NCBI GenBank assembly: GCA_903632075.3
Contig: CAHIKZ030000247.1
Coordinates: 540,001-604,000 of the forward strand
Source of the DNA: Acanthosepion pharaonis
Lineage: Eukaryota; Mollusca; Cephalopoda; Sepiida; Sepiidae
Direction: 5' to 3'
DNA length: 64,000 bases
How positions within the stretch are numbered: the first letter of the stretch is position 1; each line of letters opens with the position of its first letter. Under the pieces are notes generated by a model. It had not been told where the DNA came from and searched no databases. It worked only from the letters and a program-made list of their open reading frames with translations. The position numbers and the translations under genes are program-made. Positions 1 through 12,550 of the stretch are shown here, in pieces.

Positions 1-130
1 TGGAATCATATTTTAAATAAATAATTATATTTATGCTCTACTTTTTGTATCGAGCACTATTTTTAAAAATAATAACTAAAATACTAAGGGACTTTGGATT
101 ATTTACCTAACCAGTTCCTTCCTATTTTTC

Positions 131-225
<95 letters not shown>

Positions 226-227
226 CC

Positions 228-280
<53 letters not shown>

Positions 281-378
281 CAGCTGTTTTTATTTAAATT
301 ATTGCTCTGAATTTACATTGAGCTCTCTGGATTTTATCCTCCTTAAGTTTACCCATGTGGATTACCTAGTTTTTCATA

Positions 379-426
<48 letters not shown>

Positions 427-655
427 TATGTTCTTTTTAAAAATATGATTCCATCGCGAGACAGAAAATTTCTATGTTTCAAAACAAACTAATTTTATAA
501 ATTTGTTTATAAAAATGAAACTTAAAATCCATAGTCTCGTTCCATTGTCAAGCGATGTTAGGAATTATCCGTTTCCTAACGGGTCTATTTTTTTCAGATT
601 GTAAGAATTTTTGTGAGAAAATAATGGTTTAGAGATAGAATTCTTACTAATTATC
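1..655. repeat. AT-rich DNA with CA/TA microsatellites, no gene
   Basis: A (CA)n run at about 135-180 passes directly into (TA)n to about 222. Further (TA)n runs lie at about 239-276 and 383-420. The unique DNA at the left edge (a 'atgctctact...gagcactat...ggattat' segment) resembles the flanks of (TA)n runs at 46.1 and 48.7 kb, so it is probably a dispersed repeat. No coding region seen. Confidence 0.85.
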
Positions 656-910
656 CCATAACTGGTGAGAAAAGGGGCAGATTCGTATCATTGCCGAGGA
701 TATTTGCGTGTTAGCTAATATAACGAACCCAACTGAAACTGGAACTCGCCTCTCCGATTAACAATTATCTATTACACCATCCGCACATCCAAGCCTACAA
801 CACCTGCTATTCTCAAGCAGTCACCCATCTAGGTACTGACCAGGCTCAACGTTGCTTAACTTCAGTGATCATACGATAACCGGTGGTTCAACGTGATGTT
901 GCCGTAAACC
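655..910 (-). repeat. Composite 5S rRNA-tRNA SINE, copy 1
   Basis: Read on the minus strand, 910 to about 795 follows 5S rRNA: the GAAGTTAAGCAACGT segment, then CCTGGTCAGTACCTAGATGG, GTGACTGCTTGAGAATA and a GGTGTTGTAGGC end. A tRNA-like part follows at about 790-720, with an A-box-like GGTGTAATAGATAA and a B-box-like GAGTTCCAGTTTCAGT. A body then ends near ACCAGTTATGGG. The same 5S-tRNA-body order recurs at 8.24, 11.16 and 49.54 kb. The family resembles SINE3 and 5S-tRNA chimeric SINEs such as AmnSINE1 in architecture; the match to any named family was not tested. Confidence 0.85.
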
Positions 911-1119
911 ATTTCCACCCGCGCATCGAATTTTACAGCAGCTGCTATTCGATGTCAATCGCTATCTACTGTCCTGATTACTCTTTTCTCTTCTCGTTCA
1001 TTAGTAATGTTTCTATTCCTAATTCTTCCATACCCAGTAACCCATTGTGTCTTATCTGCTTTACTGCCTTTCTATGGGTGAAATCTATTAAAAAATAAAA
1101 AATTGAAATTTTTGTATTA

Positions 1120-3062
1120 TATACAGTGAACGGATGGGATTACAGGAGTCCCAGGTTGCCTTGTGCATACGGGCGTGATAACGCAGCTCCTAAGAGAAAC
1201 TAAAGAAAGAAAGTGCGATCTAGTCGTACTGTGGCCGGACCTCGCTAATGCATATGGATTTGTTCAACTCAAATTAATTGATGAAGTTCTAACGTACCAT
1301 ATTCCTATTTGTACAAAGTATCTCATACAAAATTATTACAATGACTTCAACATAAAGATAACCTTCGATTTGATAGCTTCCGATTGGCATTGTCTAGAAA
1401 GGGGAATTATCACTGGATGTACAATCTCAGTGACATTATTCACCTTAACTATGAACATGTTAGTAAAATCAGCAGAAGTTGAGTGTCAAGGTCCATTGAT
1501 GAGAAATAGAGTACGACAACCCCCAATCCGTGCATATATGGATGACCTGACAGTTGTTACAACTACTGTTCCTGGATGTCGGTTGATATTACAGAGTTTA
1601 GAAAAGATAATGACTTATCCCGTCATTAAAAGAAAAAAAAACAGTTAAGTGTCTGGGTAAAATATTGAATACTAATTTAAAAGATACAAAAGCTACCCAA
1701 AAGTTAGACCTCGAAGCAATACGCAGAAATTGGACCTCGAAGCAATGTTGAGTAAAGTTGACTAGTTAGGGCTGTCAGGCCGTTTTAAGGTATGGATATA
1801 TCAAAATGCCATTTTACCAAAGATTCTGTGGCCCCTGACGTTATGTGAAGTGGTATTAACAACAGTCGAGAATATAGAAAAGAAAGTTATCTGAGAAGAT
1901 GGCTCGACCTACCGACAAGTTTGAGGAGCGCAGGTCGGTATTGAGTATCGAACGCATTGCAACTCTCCTTCAGAAGATTAGTTAGGGAAATTAAAGTGGT
2001 AACAATAAAGGAGGCAATCCTATATAGGGATTCAAAAGATCCTAAAGTTGCAAATGCTGAAATTGGTGTTCAAACTGGGAGAAAGTGGAAGGCATCACAA
2101 GAAGGCAGAAGGTGCGTGTAAGAACAGTGGCAGTGGGCAGATCAGGTCTAGGTTACGGTTTCAATCCCTGAAGGAGAGAAAAAAGATTGGAAACACTGTT
2201 TTCAATGTAAAAAGTGAGAGCAGGTGTGGAGGAAGTTAGAGCCAGCAAAATGGTGGCCTTAGGTCTGGACAAAATGGGGAAACATAGAAAAAAGATTTCC
2301 TGGGCAGATCTCTGGCATTCGAATCCCAGTAACACAAGTTTACTTGTATAGGCAATGTATGATACATTACCAAATCCAGCAAACCTCCACATATGCGGAA
2401 AGAGTGAGTCTCCACTGTGTCTCTTGTGTGAAAAGAGAGAATTCCTCCAACACGTATTGAGGAAAGGCATTGTGTGAGAGAGCGTTACCAGTGGCGCCAT
2501 GACGAAGCTTTAAGTGCCATTGCAACAAGAGTCTCGAGGAGTCTCCAAACAAACCGATATAAATCTAATAAGAAGCTGATGAATTTCGTTAAGGCAGAGG
2601 AAAAGACTTTACAGAAGAAGAAAAGGTCCATCCTTAATTTCACCTCGGAGTGGCAAATGATAATAGATTTAGACAGACTGCTAAAATTCCCAGTGGAAAT
2701 AATACAGACTCAGCTACGTCCGGACATGTTTATTTATTCGAAAAAAGACTATGCAATTACTCATATTAGAATTAACAATCCCTTAGGAAGAAAATATGGA
2801 TGAAGACCACGAAAGAAAACTTGGGAAATATTTACATATTGTAGAGGAACGCAAATGGCGGGTTTGGAGAGCTCAGTGCGAACTGATTGAAATTAGATAC
2901 AGAAGCTTCGTTGGGCGGTCACTAGGTAAGATGTTTTCAAAATTAGGCGTAACAGACTTGTATAAGAACAAGACCATTCGCTCAAAAACAATGGCAGCAG
3001 AAGAAGCCACGAGATGGTTATGGTTGAAAAGATCAAGTGATTGGCAGTCAGTAAGGAAATGA
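1120..3062 (+). pseudogene. Decayed reverse transcriptase gene (non-LTR type, YMDD core)
   Basis: Three readable blocks in order. At 1120-1648 is the RT palm: a VPGCLVHTGVITQLL start, an LANAYG block where most relatives have D-x-x-N-A-Y-G, RGIITGCTIS, and the catalytic YMDD at about 1538-1549. At 1650-2240 are frame-shifted remnants (KILNTNLKDTKA). At about 2395-2465 is a C-x2-C...H zinc-knuckle-like segment, and 2474-3062 is a C-terminal domain (YQWRHDEAL, LRPDMF, WLWLKRSSDW) split into two overlapping frames near 2796. I recognise the order from a multi-copy RT family seen in fish and invertebrate genomes; its clade name is not certain to me. Several frameshifts and stops and a missing N-terminus make it a pseudogene. 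5' truncation near 1120 fits target-primed insertion. Confidence 0.85.
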
Positions 3063-3259
3063 AGGTTGCAGTTGATATTATTTTATATTTTTCGAGGGAA
3101 CAGGAAAGTGTGTCTTGGATATGACCTAAAACTACACCCGACAATAGAGTCTTAGGGTACCCCGAACCATTATTACCTACGGCTGATCTGTGGCTAAGAT
3201 CTAACACCTGTTTGCCCTCTTACCAGGGTTACAGATTTTTATATATATATATATTTTTT

Positions 3260-3560
3260 TTGTTTAACGTTCTTTTTTATAGATACAAGTATTTAAGTAA
3301 ATGCTCTGTTTATAATAAACAGTATTAAATAACATTTCCGAGAAATTTTTATAGAAAATATTCGTCCTTTGACAGGATTCGAACCTGCATCCTATACGGA
3401 ACCGTCATTTATGCTGACGGGCCTTAACCGACTCGGCCACAAAGGAGCGTTCAATTTACTGCTCATAAACTTCAGCGTAAATGACGGTTCTGAATCCTGT
3501 CAAAGGACGAATATTTTCTATGAAAATTTCTATCTATAAAAAAGAACGTTAAACATAAAA
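3260..3560. repeat. Imperfect inverted repeat around a tRNA-like gene
   Basis: The plus-strand sequence at about 3470-3550 matches the reverse complement of about 3262-3420: tRNA anticodon arm, T-arm tail, then GACGAATATTTTCTAT and AAAGAACGTTAAACA. The right arm has two internal deletions, of about 18 and 60 bases. The smaller one lies between two GGTTC copies. The two arms are therefore two opposed copies of one tRNA-plus-downstream segment. Confidence 0.75.
3365..3446 (-). tRNA. Class II tRNA-like gene (Ser/Leu-type fold), identity unclear
   Basis: On the minus strand the 82 nt fold as a full cloverleaf. The acceptor stem TCCTTTG/CAAAGGA pairs over 7 bp. The D-arm is GCC/GGC with GAGTCGGTTAA, matching the A box GTGGCCGAGTCGGTTAAGG. 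The anticodon stem is CGTCA/TGACG, followed by a long variable arm of about 14 nt and a T-arm GCAGG/CCTGT around TTCGAAT. The 7-nt anticodon loop GCATAAA has C where U33 is expected, so the anticodon (formally AUA) is doubtful. It could be a functional class II tRNA with a changed loop, a pseudogene, or a SINE founder. No run of T follows at once. Confidence 0.5.
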
Positions 3561-3714
3561 ATGTCTTTAATAAATAAATTGTCGGACTTTGTCCATTTCT
3601 TAATATATATATATACAATGGATACATGTGGAGTGTCTTACAATTTTATGATTGGCTGAGTCACATGGATGGAAATAAGATAAGAGTGAGTAGAATCGGT
3701 TTCGTATGTGTGTT

Positions 3715-3762
<48 letters not shown>

Positions 3763-4284
3763 TGAGGAAAAACAAAGATCGCTATTTACGACTTCAGGCC
3801 ATGTGCGACGCCATGTTCCTTACCAGATCGAAACCGTTACTGCGTTTGCTTCCTTTTTTATGGAAGAGCGTAGATTGTTGGTGAACCGGAAGTTATCCGT
3901 GATTGGAATATAAATTGCCAAAAAAAACAAACATGAGGCTTGTTGTAGCTGACGGATAACATACAAGTCGATACCCGATCAGTATCGGCTGGGTCACCGG
4001 AGAGAGGGGGGGGTATGACGTTGAAAGACCCGAAACCCCTAATGAATCTCGGCGAAAAGAATTACTGATGATGTGAGACAAAGCATCAAATGAATGTATT
4101 TCACGAAAAAATGAATATATTCAAACCAGAATTCTAGTTATGAATCACCAAAAGCAAAATACACATTTGTTTATATTCGATAAGTAAAAACTGTGTAAAA
4201 AACTGTAAATGATTACAAAAAATGTTAATCAATGAATAAGATCTTACACCATTTAGCAGGTGTAATAAAAACAAAAAATAGATA
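3560..4284. other. No gene seen; TA microsatellite
   Basis: AT-rich DNA with a (TA)n run at about 3718-3759. The open frames across the run are short and biased by the repeat, and I see no coding signature. Confidence 0.7.
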
Positions 4285-4560
4285 AAAGTGTGTCAGTTCG
4301 ATACATGACTGACGAGGCAAATCTTTTACCCGCAGTAGGTTGCCATTTCTTTCTGCGGTAGACCAGATGTCATCCAAGACTGTAGAACCTGGTATGTTCT
4401 GCTATTTACCCATAGCTGGTGGGAGAAGAAGAGGATTCATACCTTTCCCAAGGGTTTTAGCACGTAAGTGAATGTAATGGATTCAACTGGAATTCGAACT
4501 CGGCTCTCCGATTCCTCAATCAGAGCCGTTATCTATTACTCCACTATAACACCGTAATAC
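4285..4560 (-). repeat. tRNA-headed SINE without a 5S part
   Basis: Minus strand: the tRNA-like head (AGTGGAGTAATAGATAACGG, then GAGTTCGAATTCCAGT as B box) is followed by the body shared with the 5S-tRNA SINEs (ATGAATCC...CAGCTATGGGTAAATAG). A 3' domain follows with CTACCGCAGAAAGAAATGGC and AACCTACTGCGG. The same head, body and domain recur at 62010-62260 (+) and 62395-62650 (-). The conserved 3' domain may correspond to the conserved domain of the cephalopod SINE superfamily; that is inference. Confidence 0.8.
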
Positions 4561-5455
4561 TCCTAGGCACAGATTATAAGACCAAATGTTTTAAATTTGC
4601 ATTGTTTATTGAAAATCACGCTAAAACTACTGCACTGTATAACATATTACATCATGATATAGGTAAATTGTTCAGTATAATTTCCCTTTGAAGTAAATGA
4701 AGGTCTTATTTGATGGCACACTGATTTAGTAATAATGTGTTTGTGCATCGCTTCCTGTCCATATACAATTTGTTAATTATCTGCACTTTCCACACTTGCA
4801 AATGTGCAGCTAAATTCAGCTACTCCAACGTCGTTCCCTTCATTAGAACCTATTGCAGACCATTATTTGAAAAAACTTCTGCAAGTTCACAAACTCCATT
4901 TTGTGAGAAGTTAATCAAATTTGACCAGTGTATCGTTTAAGAGTTAATAAATGTAATTTCTTTTTTAATCTCTTCTTTGGTGGCTCGCTACTTCTGGAAG
5001 AAATATTTTTATTGCAAAATTTATCTATACTTGCTTATATTTTTCCCTTAGTCTTGTAAATTGACATAATTATGTATAAATATTTACTTATCTAATGGAC
5101 AACATTTTTTATAGCGTCTTCCCTGACCATTGAGATACGAATATTTTGGAAGTGAAACCATCGTGATATAAACATTTTAAAGTAACATTCTGTATTTTGG
5201 TCGGATGTCGCTTTATACTCTGGATCATTTTTATGATATACTATTTTTGGTTATGGAATTTATTATATATTTTAATTTCAAAATCAAATAACTGTATATA
5301 TATCAATTATAAATTTTACAAGGTTGTACTGTATTGGTTTTTACTGATCACCGGAATGAAATTCCAATGTTCTAATTTTGAACATAAACTTAATCTTTAA
5401 ATAAGTTTCCTCAAAAACGTAAAAGTGTTGTAAAACATTATTTGGTATCTTCTCT
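4561..5455. other. AT-rich DNA, no feature recognised
   Basis: Unique-looking AT-rich DNA. Short open frames at 4737-4940 and 5197-5400 have no recognisable domain and a composition like their surroundings. Confidence 0.6.
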
Positions 5456-8205
5456 TCATCTGTGAGGAAATTGCCCAGTATTCACTGCCATATAGGAGGA
5501 TTGATATTACATAGCAGTTCAGCACACTTTTCTTTGTTTCTCTTGCTTCAAATCTCCTCTTCATCTGTGAGGAAATTGTCTTGCATTCACTGCCATATAG
5601 GAGGATTGATATTACATAGCAGTTCAGCACTCTTTTCTTTGTTTCTCTTGCTTCAAGTCTCCTCTTCATCTGTGAGGAAATTGTCTTGCATTCACTGCCA
5701 TATATAGAGGATTGATATTACATAGCAGTTCAGTCCATCATTCACATATAGGAGGATTGATTTACTTTTCTTTCTTTGTTTCTCTTGCTTCAAATCTCCT
5801 CTTCATCTGTGAGGAAATTGTCATCATTCACTGCCATATAGGAGGATTGATATTACATAGCAGTTCAGCACTCTTTTCTTTGTTTCTCTTGTTTCAAGTC
5901 TCCTCTTCATCTGTGAGGAAATTGTCTTGCATTCACTGCCATATAGGAGGATTGATATTACATAGCAGTTCAGCACTCTTTTCTTTTGTTTCTCTTGTTT
6001 CAAATCTCCCCTTCATCTGTGAGGAAATTGTCCAGCATTCACTGCCATATAGGAGGATTGATATTACATAGCAGTTCAGAACTCTTTTCTTTGTTTCTCT
6101 TGCTTCAAGTCTCCTCTTCATCTGTGAGGAAATTGTCCAGCATTCACTGCCATATAGGAGGATTGATATTACATAGCAGTTCAGAACACTCTTTCTTTGT
6201 TTCTCTTGTTTCAAAGTCTCCTCTTCATCTGTGAGGAAATTGTGTCTTGCATTCACTGCCATATAGGAGGATTGATATTACATTGCAGTTCAGAACTCTT
6301 TTCTTTTGTTTCTCTTGCTTCAAATCTCCTCTTCATCTGTGAGGAAATTGTCTTGCATTCACTGCCATATAGGAGGATTGATATTTACATAGCAGTTCAG
6401 TTCACACTCTTTTCTTTGTTTCTCTTGTTTCAAATCTCCTCTTCATCTGTGAGGAAATTGTCCAGCATTCACTGCCATATAGGAGGATTGATATTACATA
6501 GCAGTTCACACTTTTCTTTGTTTCTCTTGTTTCAAATCTCCTCTTCATCTGTGAGGAAATTGTCTTGCATTCACTGCCATATAGGAGGATTGATATTACA
6601 TAGCAGTTCAGCACACTTTTTCTTTGTTTCTCTTGCTTCAAATCTCCTCTTCATCTGTGAGGAAATTGTCCAGCATTCACTGCCATATAGGAGGATTGAT
6701 ATTACACAGTTAGCAGTTCAGCACACTTTTCTTTGTTTCTCTTGCTTCAAATCTCCTCTTCATCTGTGAGGAAATTGTCTTGCATTCACTGCCATATAGG
6801 AGGATTGATATTACATAGCAGTTCAGCACTCTTTTCTTTGTTTCTCTTGCTTCAAATCTCCTCTTCATCTGTGAGGAAATTGTCTTGCATTCACTGCCAT
6901 ATAGGAGGATTGATATTACATAGCAGTTCAGAACTTTTCTTTGTTTCTCTTGCTTCAAATCTCCTCTTCATCTCATGAAGAAATTGTCTTGTGAGGCAGT
7001 TCAACTCTTTTCTTTGTTTCCTCTTCTTGTCTCCTCTTCATCATTCACTGCCATATAGGAGGATTGATATTACATAGCAGTTCAGCACTCTTTTCTTTCT
7101 TTCTCTTGCTTCAAGTCTTCTCTTCATCTGTGAGGAAATTGTCCAGCATTCACTGCCATATAGGAGGATTGATATTACATAGCAGTTCAGCACACTTTTC
7201 TTTGTTTCTCTTGCTTCAAATCTCCTCTTCATCTGTGAGGAAATTGTCTTGCATTCACTGCCATATAGGAGGATTGATATTACATAGCAGTTCAGCACTC
7301 TTTTTCTTTGTTTCTCTTGTTTCAAATCTCCTCTTCATCTGTGAGGGAAATTGTCCAGCATTCACTGCCATATAGGAGGATTGATATTACATAGCAGTTC
7401 AGAACTTTTCTTTTGTTTCTCTTGTTTCAAGTCTCCTCTTCATCTGTGAGAAAATTGTCAGTTCAGAACATTCACTGCCATATAGGAGGATTGATATTAC
7501 ATAGCAGTTCACTCTTTTCTTTGTTTCTCTTGTTTCAAGTCTCCTCTTCATCTGTGAGGAAATTGTCCAGCATTCACTGCCATATAGGAGGATTGATATT
7601 ACATAGCAGTTCAGAACTCTTTTCTTTGTTTCTCTTGCTTCAAATCTCCTCTTCATCTGTGAGGAAATTGTCCAGCATTCCCTGCCATATAGGAGGATTG
7701 ATATTACATAGCAGTTCAGCACTCTTTTTCTTTGTTTCTCTTGCTTCAAGTCTCCTCTTCATCTGTGAGGAAATTGTCCAGCATTCACTGCCATATAGGA
7801 GGATTGATATTACATAGCAGTTCAGAACTCTTTTCTTTGTTTCTCTTGTTTCAAGTCTCCTCTTCATCTGTGAGGAAATTTCCAGCATTCTCATATGGAG
7901 GATTGATATTACATAGCAGTTCAGTCTTTTCCTCTTCATCTGTGGGGAAATTGTCCAGCATTCACTGCCATATAGGAGGATTGATATTTAGCAGTTCAGC
8001 ACTCTTTTCTTTGTTTCTCCTGCTTCAAATCTCCTCTTCATCTGTGAGGAAATTGTCCAGCATTCACTGCCATATAGGAGGATTGTTATTACATAGCAGT
8101 TCAGCACACTTTTCTTTGTTTCTATTACTTCAAGTCTCCTCTCCATCTGTGAAGAAATTGTCCGGTATTCACTTCCATATAGGAGGATTGATATTTATTA
8201 TGCCA
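5456..8205 (-). repeat. 105-bp tandem array derived from a LINE reverse transcriptase segment
   Basis: About 26 copies of a 105-bp unit. The landmark TTCACTGCCATATAGGAGG starts at 5481, 5586, 5691, 5827, 5932, 6038, 6143, 6252, 6358, 6468, 6570, 6676, 6785 and so on to about 8168. On the minus strand the unit reads as 35 codons containing ISILLYGSECWTISSQMKRR. This is the conserved LLYGSExW block found just past the catalytic region of many RTE/Jockey-like RTs. Because 105 is a multiple of 3, the frame continues from unit to unit until a 1-base indel. Most spacings are 105 or 106; a few copies are shortened (near 5730, 6975 and 7900). Two sub-variants alternate: CCAGCATTC and TTGCATTC. Confidence 0.93.
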
Positions 8206-8235
8206 AATCCTAATCTTAAATTGAGTACAGTTACA

Positions 8236-8490
8236 AAATCAACCTGCTGTAACGATCACCGAAGTTAAACAACATCTAGCCTGGTCAGTACCTAGATGTG
8301 TGACTGCTTGGGAATACCATGGGCCGTAAAACGTGGATGTGCGGATGGTGTAATGGATAACGACTCGGAATTGGAACTCGGCGAGGTCTAATTCTAGTTG
8401 GATTCATTATATTTACTTACGCGCAAAAACCCTCGGTATGGGTTAATTTCAATGACTTGTATCAGAAAACTTGTATCAGCAAATCGTTGC
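8236..8490 (+). repeat. Composite 5S rRNA-tRNA SINE, copy 2
   Basis: The 5S-like head at about 8240-8330 (CGATCACCGAAGTTAAAC, CCTGGTCAGTACCTAGATG, GCTTGGGAATACCA) is followed by a tRNA-like part (GGTGTAATGGATAACGACTC) and a degenerate B box. The shared body runs to about 8490. The element begins within about 40 bases of the end of the 105-bp array. Confidence 0.85.
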
Positions 8491-8580
8491 ACATCTCCAA
8501 AAATATTAAAATTTAAAAATATTTCTAACTTTAAATGATTTGCAAAAGATTAATAAGCTGTAAAATAACAAATCAATCAA

Positions 8581-8639
<59 letters not shown>

Positions 8640-9040
8640 CATTATATAAGTCAAAGGCAGACAGTATGACGGACAGACAATCAGTAATTCCTATATATAA
8701 ATTATTTACAGATGTTAAGGTGATTTGCTCAAACTTGGAGAATTTCAATTCTGCCCCCAAAATGCCTAAAAACATCAACTAATCATTTTAACTTCAATTT
8801 TTTTGAGCAGGGGAAATTTTTTTATCAACAGGAGCAAATGTAATTTTGCCAGAGAAATGTCTGATGCTTATTTTTTTTTAGTTCGAGAAAGGAAAAATAT
8901 CAAAATTCAGCGTTTTTCTGTAATTATCATTATTACGTTTGTTGATATTTACATTAGCCAAATCGGTCGAGTTTCGATCACGGCTTAAAACAATCGGATG
9001 TCTAGTCACATTGATGAGCTGTGATATTGCGAAACAGGCA

Positions 9041-9087
<47 letters not shown>

Positions 9088-11150
9088 CCTAACCTCTTCT
9101 TCAATTACGAATTAAGCTTTTTTGGCTACTGGCGTTTGTATACATATCGTTAATTATTAATTAATTATTAATTAAGTTAATTATTTTTTTATTTTTTAAT
9201 CCATTCTCGCACGTTCGATATTTTGGTTAAAAATCTTGTTTTTTTTTTTACGTCAGCAGTTATATTATGTGTCATTATTTTTAGCGCCTTTTTTAAGTTG
9301 AAAAAAATATTAATTTCAAAATTTTTGCAAAAATCAAATAATTGTCGTGTTTTAATGAAACTTTCACAAATGAATGAATGTATTTTAGTTAAAAGCAGAC
9401 TCGGTTTTACCCAAAATTCAGCTCTGAAATGTAAAATACAAAAACCAATAAAACTAAGATATTATTTAATTAAAAAAGCTTTTAATTGGTTTTATGAATA
9501 ATATATATTAAGGACATTATTGTCTGAAGCCAAAATATTTTTCCGATAAAAAATGAATTTTTACAAGAATTGTTTTCTTTTTTTCAATTTTAAATACAAA
9601 ATGTGATAAAGCTGTTAAATATTTTAAAATTAATTTTGGATTTATGTCTTTTCGGAGATGCTGTTATTAAAAATATCTATTTTTACAGATCATAAATTTG
9701 AAAGCTTTTTTCAAACTGCGAGACGATAATATTTTTAAAATATTTTTTAATATGCAAAAAATGTATTGAAAACGTTTTCTTCTAAAAACTATGGATGCAC
9801 GGTCCAGACATAATAGGTCACGTATTTTAAGAGAAAGGCCTTAAGAAATTGCTTTGCTTTTTTTTTTCTGGCTAGTTCGTATCAAATTCTCTGACTGACC
9901 AACATCGTCACATTTTCAAAATTTTCATTTTCTTTTTTACATCGTATTTCACTAAATATTTTAATTTCATTTTTAAATATAATTAATTTATTGTTTTTCA
10001 ATTAGAAACATACTGCAATTATTATTTTCTTTTTAGATTGAATTTTACGGACGAAAACTGTGCACGCTTTGGACATATCTTCGTTAAAAAAGTACCTAAA
10101 AAAAAATCAAGTAAATATTAAACTTTTTAAATTATTTAATTTTTAAGAATTACTTTATAGTCAAATATCCTGGTTCATTTAAAATTTGAAAATATTGTCA
10201 ATTCTTTCCTTCCGTCCGATAAATTGCCCTGGCGTTAGTTGTCGGTACATTGACGTAAACGTCAATTTACGCCTTTAAAACAAATCACCACGGTTAGACA
10301 TGCTTCTCTTATTTTCAACTAATTTTTTTTTTAAATTTGTAACCTTTAATACTTTACATGATTCACTACTTTCCTTTCCACTGCATTTTTTCAAGGCTCC
10401 TCTACTGCAATATCTAATTTCAGTTATGATCATTTTCTGTTGCCATAGCAGGATATAACAACACAACTGCAAAATTCAAAATTTTTGTTTTGCCAATAAA
10501 ATCACTCCCAGAATAGGCAAAAAAAATCACGTTAAAATCATGTTAACGGTTTTTAAGGATAAAAGCTCTAAGGAAAAACAAAAGAAAAAAACTTTCTGTC
10601 CTTCTTTATGGCCATTTCTTAAAGAAAGAAAACTACTTGGTGTGTCCTGTCTTTGCCCAGTTCATGACCTTTCAAGCAAAATGAGGTCATTGTATTTAGT
10701 GTTTCCACTTCTGCCTATCTATCAATCGGTCGAAGACACGCTGAATGTTTCCATGGGTTTCCGTCTTTCTTTCCATCAATTGTTTATTGGTCAATTTCTC
10801 AACAAAGTGAAAAGGGTTGGCCGAACATGTGTTTTGATTAAGATTAATCTTTGAACACTATCCCCCCCTCCAAAAAAAAAAAACACAGAAAAAAGGTTGG
10901 GTTTAAGAAAAAGTGGAAAAAAGAAGAAAAACACTTAACAATAAAAAAAAATGAATTATAAAATATAGTTTTTTTTTTGTTGTTTTTTTTTTGCTAATAT
11001 TCACCTAATAAAAGGCTCAAGAGCTACTCAAACTAGAGGCTTACTGAATGTCTAGTGTCATATACACTTAAGTCGAAGAATTAGGAAGCGAAGATTATGC
11101 AGATATGTTGGCTTGATAATAATATAGTACCTTAACTTGAGGAGGTTAAG
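8490..11150. other. AT-rich DNA with two microsatellites, no gene seen
   Basis: A (CA)n run lies at about 8583-8637 and a (TA)n run at about 9042-9086. The rest, especially 9100-10300, is very AT-rich with homopolymer runs. Open frames at 9223 and 10540 have no domain I recognise. Confidence 0.65.
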
Positions 11151-11154
11151 GTAC

Positions 11155-11480
11155 CATATTCAGACACCGATTCTCGTACTGTCGCCGAAGTTAAACGACA
11201 TCGATTCTGGTTTGGTCAATACCTAGATGGATAACCAATTGCAAATACCAGGTCTTGTAAGCTTGGATGTGTGGTGTAATGAATAACGGCTTGGAATTTG
11301 AAATCGGGGAGCCGAGTTCCAATTCCAGTAGGGTTCGTTATACTCACACGCAAATACCCCTAGGAAAACCATGAATCCATCTCTTCTTCCCCAACTATGG
11401 GTTAATTAGTAGGACTTGTAAATCATTACGGCGATTCTCACCCTGACTGTTAAAGGCTTAAAGGGTAAATCGCCGTTCCG
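11155..11480 (+). repeat. Composite 5S rRNA-tRNA SINE, copy 3
   Basis: The 5S-like head (CACCGATTCTCGTACTGTCG, GAAGTTAAACGACATCGA, GTCAATACCTAGATGGATAAC, AATACCAGGTCTTGTAAGC) is followed by the tRNA-like part (GGTGTAATGAATAACGG, GAGTTCCAATTCCAGT) and the body with ATGAATCCATCTCTTCTTCC and CTATGGGTTAATTAG. Confidence 0.85.
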
Positions 11481-11929
11481 GTCGTCTTTCTAACATGTTT
11501 GGGAGTCATACCAGGAGATACACTATACAATTTATAATGTAAAATTACTTCTTCAAAGTATGCACATATTTATTTTTCTTGTCCGGACATTAATAATAAA
11601 TGAATAATTATCGTCTCATACCGAACAATATTAATTATGACGACAAAAATATATTCTATCATAGCAAAAAAAAAAAAAAAAAATGTGGTCGAGTTACTCA
11701 TTCCTTGGAATAAGGTTTACCCTAGCCTCAAACCAGGACAGTTTTCAAATTTGATTATAGGTTTATATATATATATATTTTTAATAATAAACTGTTTTCA
11801 AGATTCAACACCCACCATAATCAACCACACGCACACCCAAACGCATCCAAACACGTAACATTGAAAGCCTATCGATACATCCATGGCTAATGCTCAAACG
11901 AGATTCATTATTTATTACCACCATGTCAG

Positions 11930-12550
11930 ACCTTTAAAAGCAAGATCTCCCTTGTTACATCCACAGTGTTGAATCACCGTCATTCCTTACATATCCCATT
12001 GGTAAAAAAAAGCTTCTTTTCAAGAACTGCTACTTTGTTGGACGGACTCCCATGTAGATGCTTCCTCAAGCACTACAATCTTAACCTCTTCAAGTCTAGG
12101 TGCAATCATTATCTATCCTCTATATCCTCATAATTTCCACTTCTTAATTCCTCTTCTTACATCCATATCCCACATTCTACCTCCTTGGAATAAATTGTCT
12201 TTCAGTAAAGTCACAAATGTATAGCTACTTCCATGGCAAATATTCAGATAAGAAACATTCTTTAGTTCCACCAGTTCAGACCTCTACAACAAAGATCCCC
12301 CTTGCTAGGTCCAAAGGGTTGAATCACCCTCATTCATTCCACATTCTATTGGTAAGAAGGAACAGCATCTTCGTAAAAAAAAGAGCCAATCAGAAAGCTT
12401 TTTTGCCCCCGAATACCGCTATTTTGTAGAACCAGGTTCCCGCGTGGATGCTTCTCAGAACACTACAATCTTAAACTCTTCATGTCTAGGATCAATCGTT
12501 ATCTATCATCCATACTGTCATAATCTTCACTTCCTACTCTCTCCTCTTAC
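11930..12550 (+). mobile_element. Two tandem LINE 3'-end fragments
   Basis: Two diverged copies, about 11930-12180 and 12235-12550, share a CACTACAATCTTAA segment and a coding-like 3' part that reads as a CFxxxYNLNLFKSRxNxYL C-terminus. That is the usual end of CR1/Jockey-like RT proteins. Both are broken by stops. Confidence 0.55.

Noticed and set aside
5397..8268. Long open frames on both strands of the 105-bp array
   Set aside because: The unit length is a multiple of three, so frames stay open in both directions. Copies are broken by single-base indels and there is no start or signal context.
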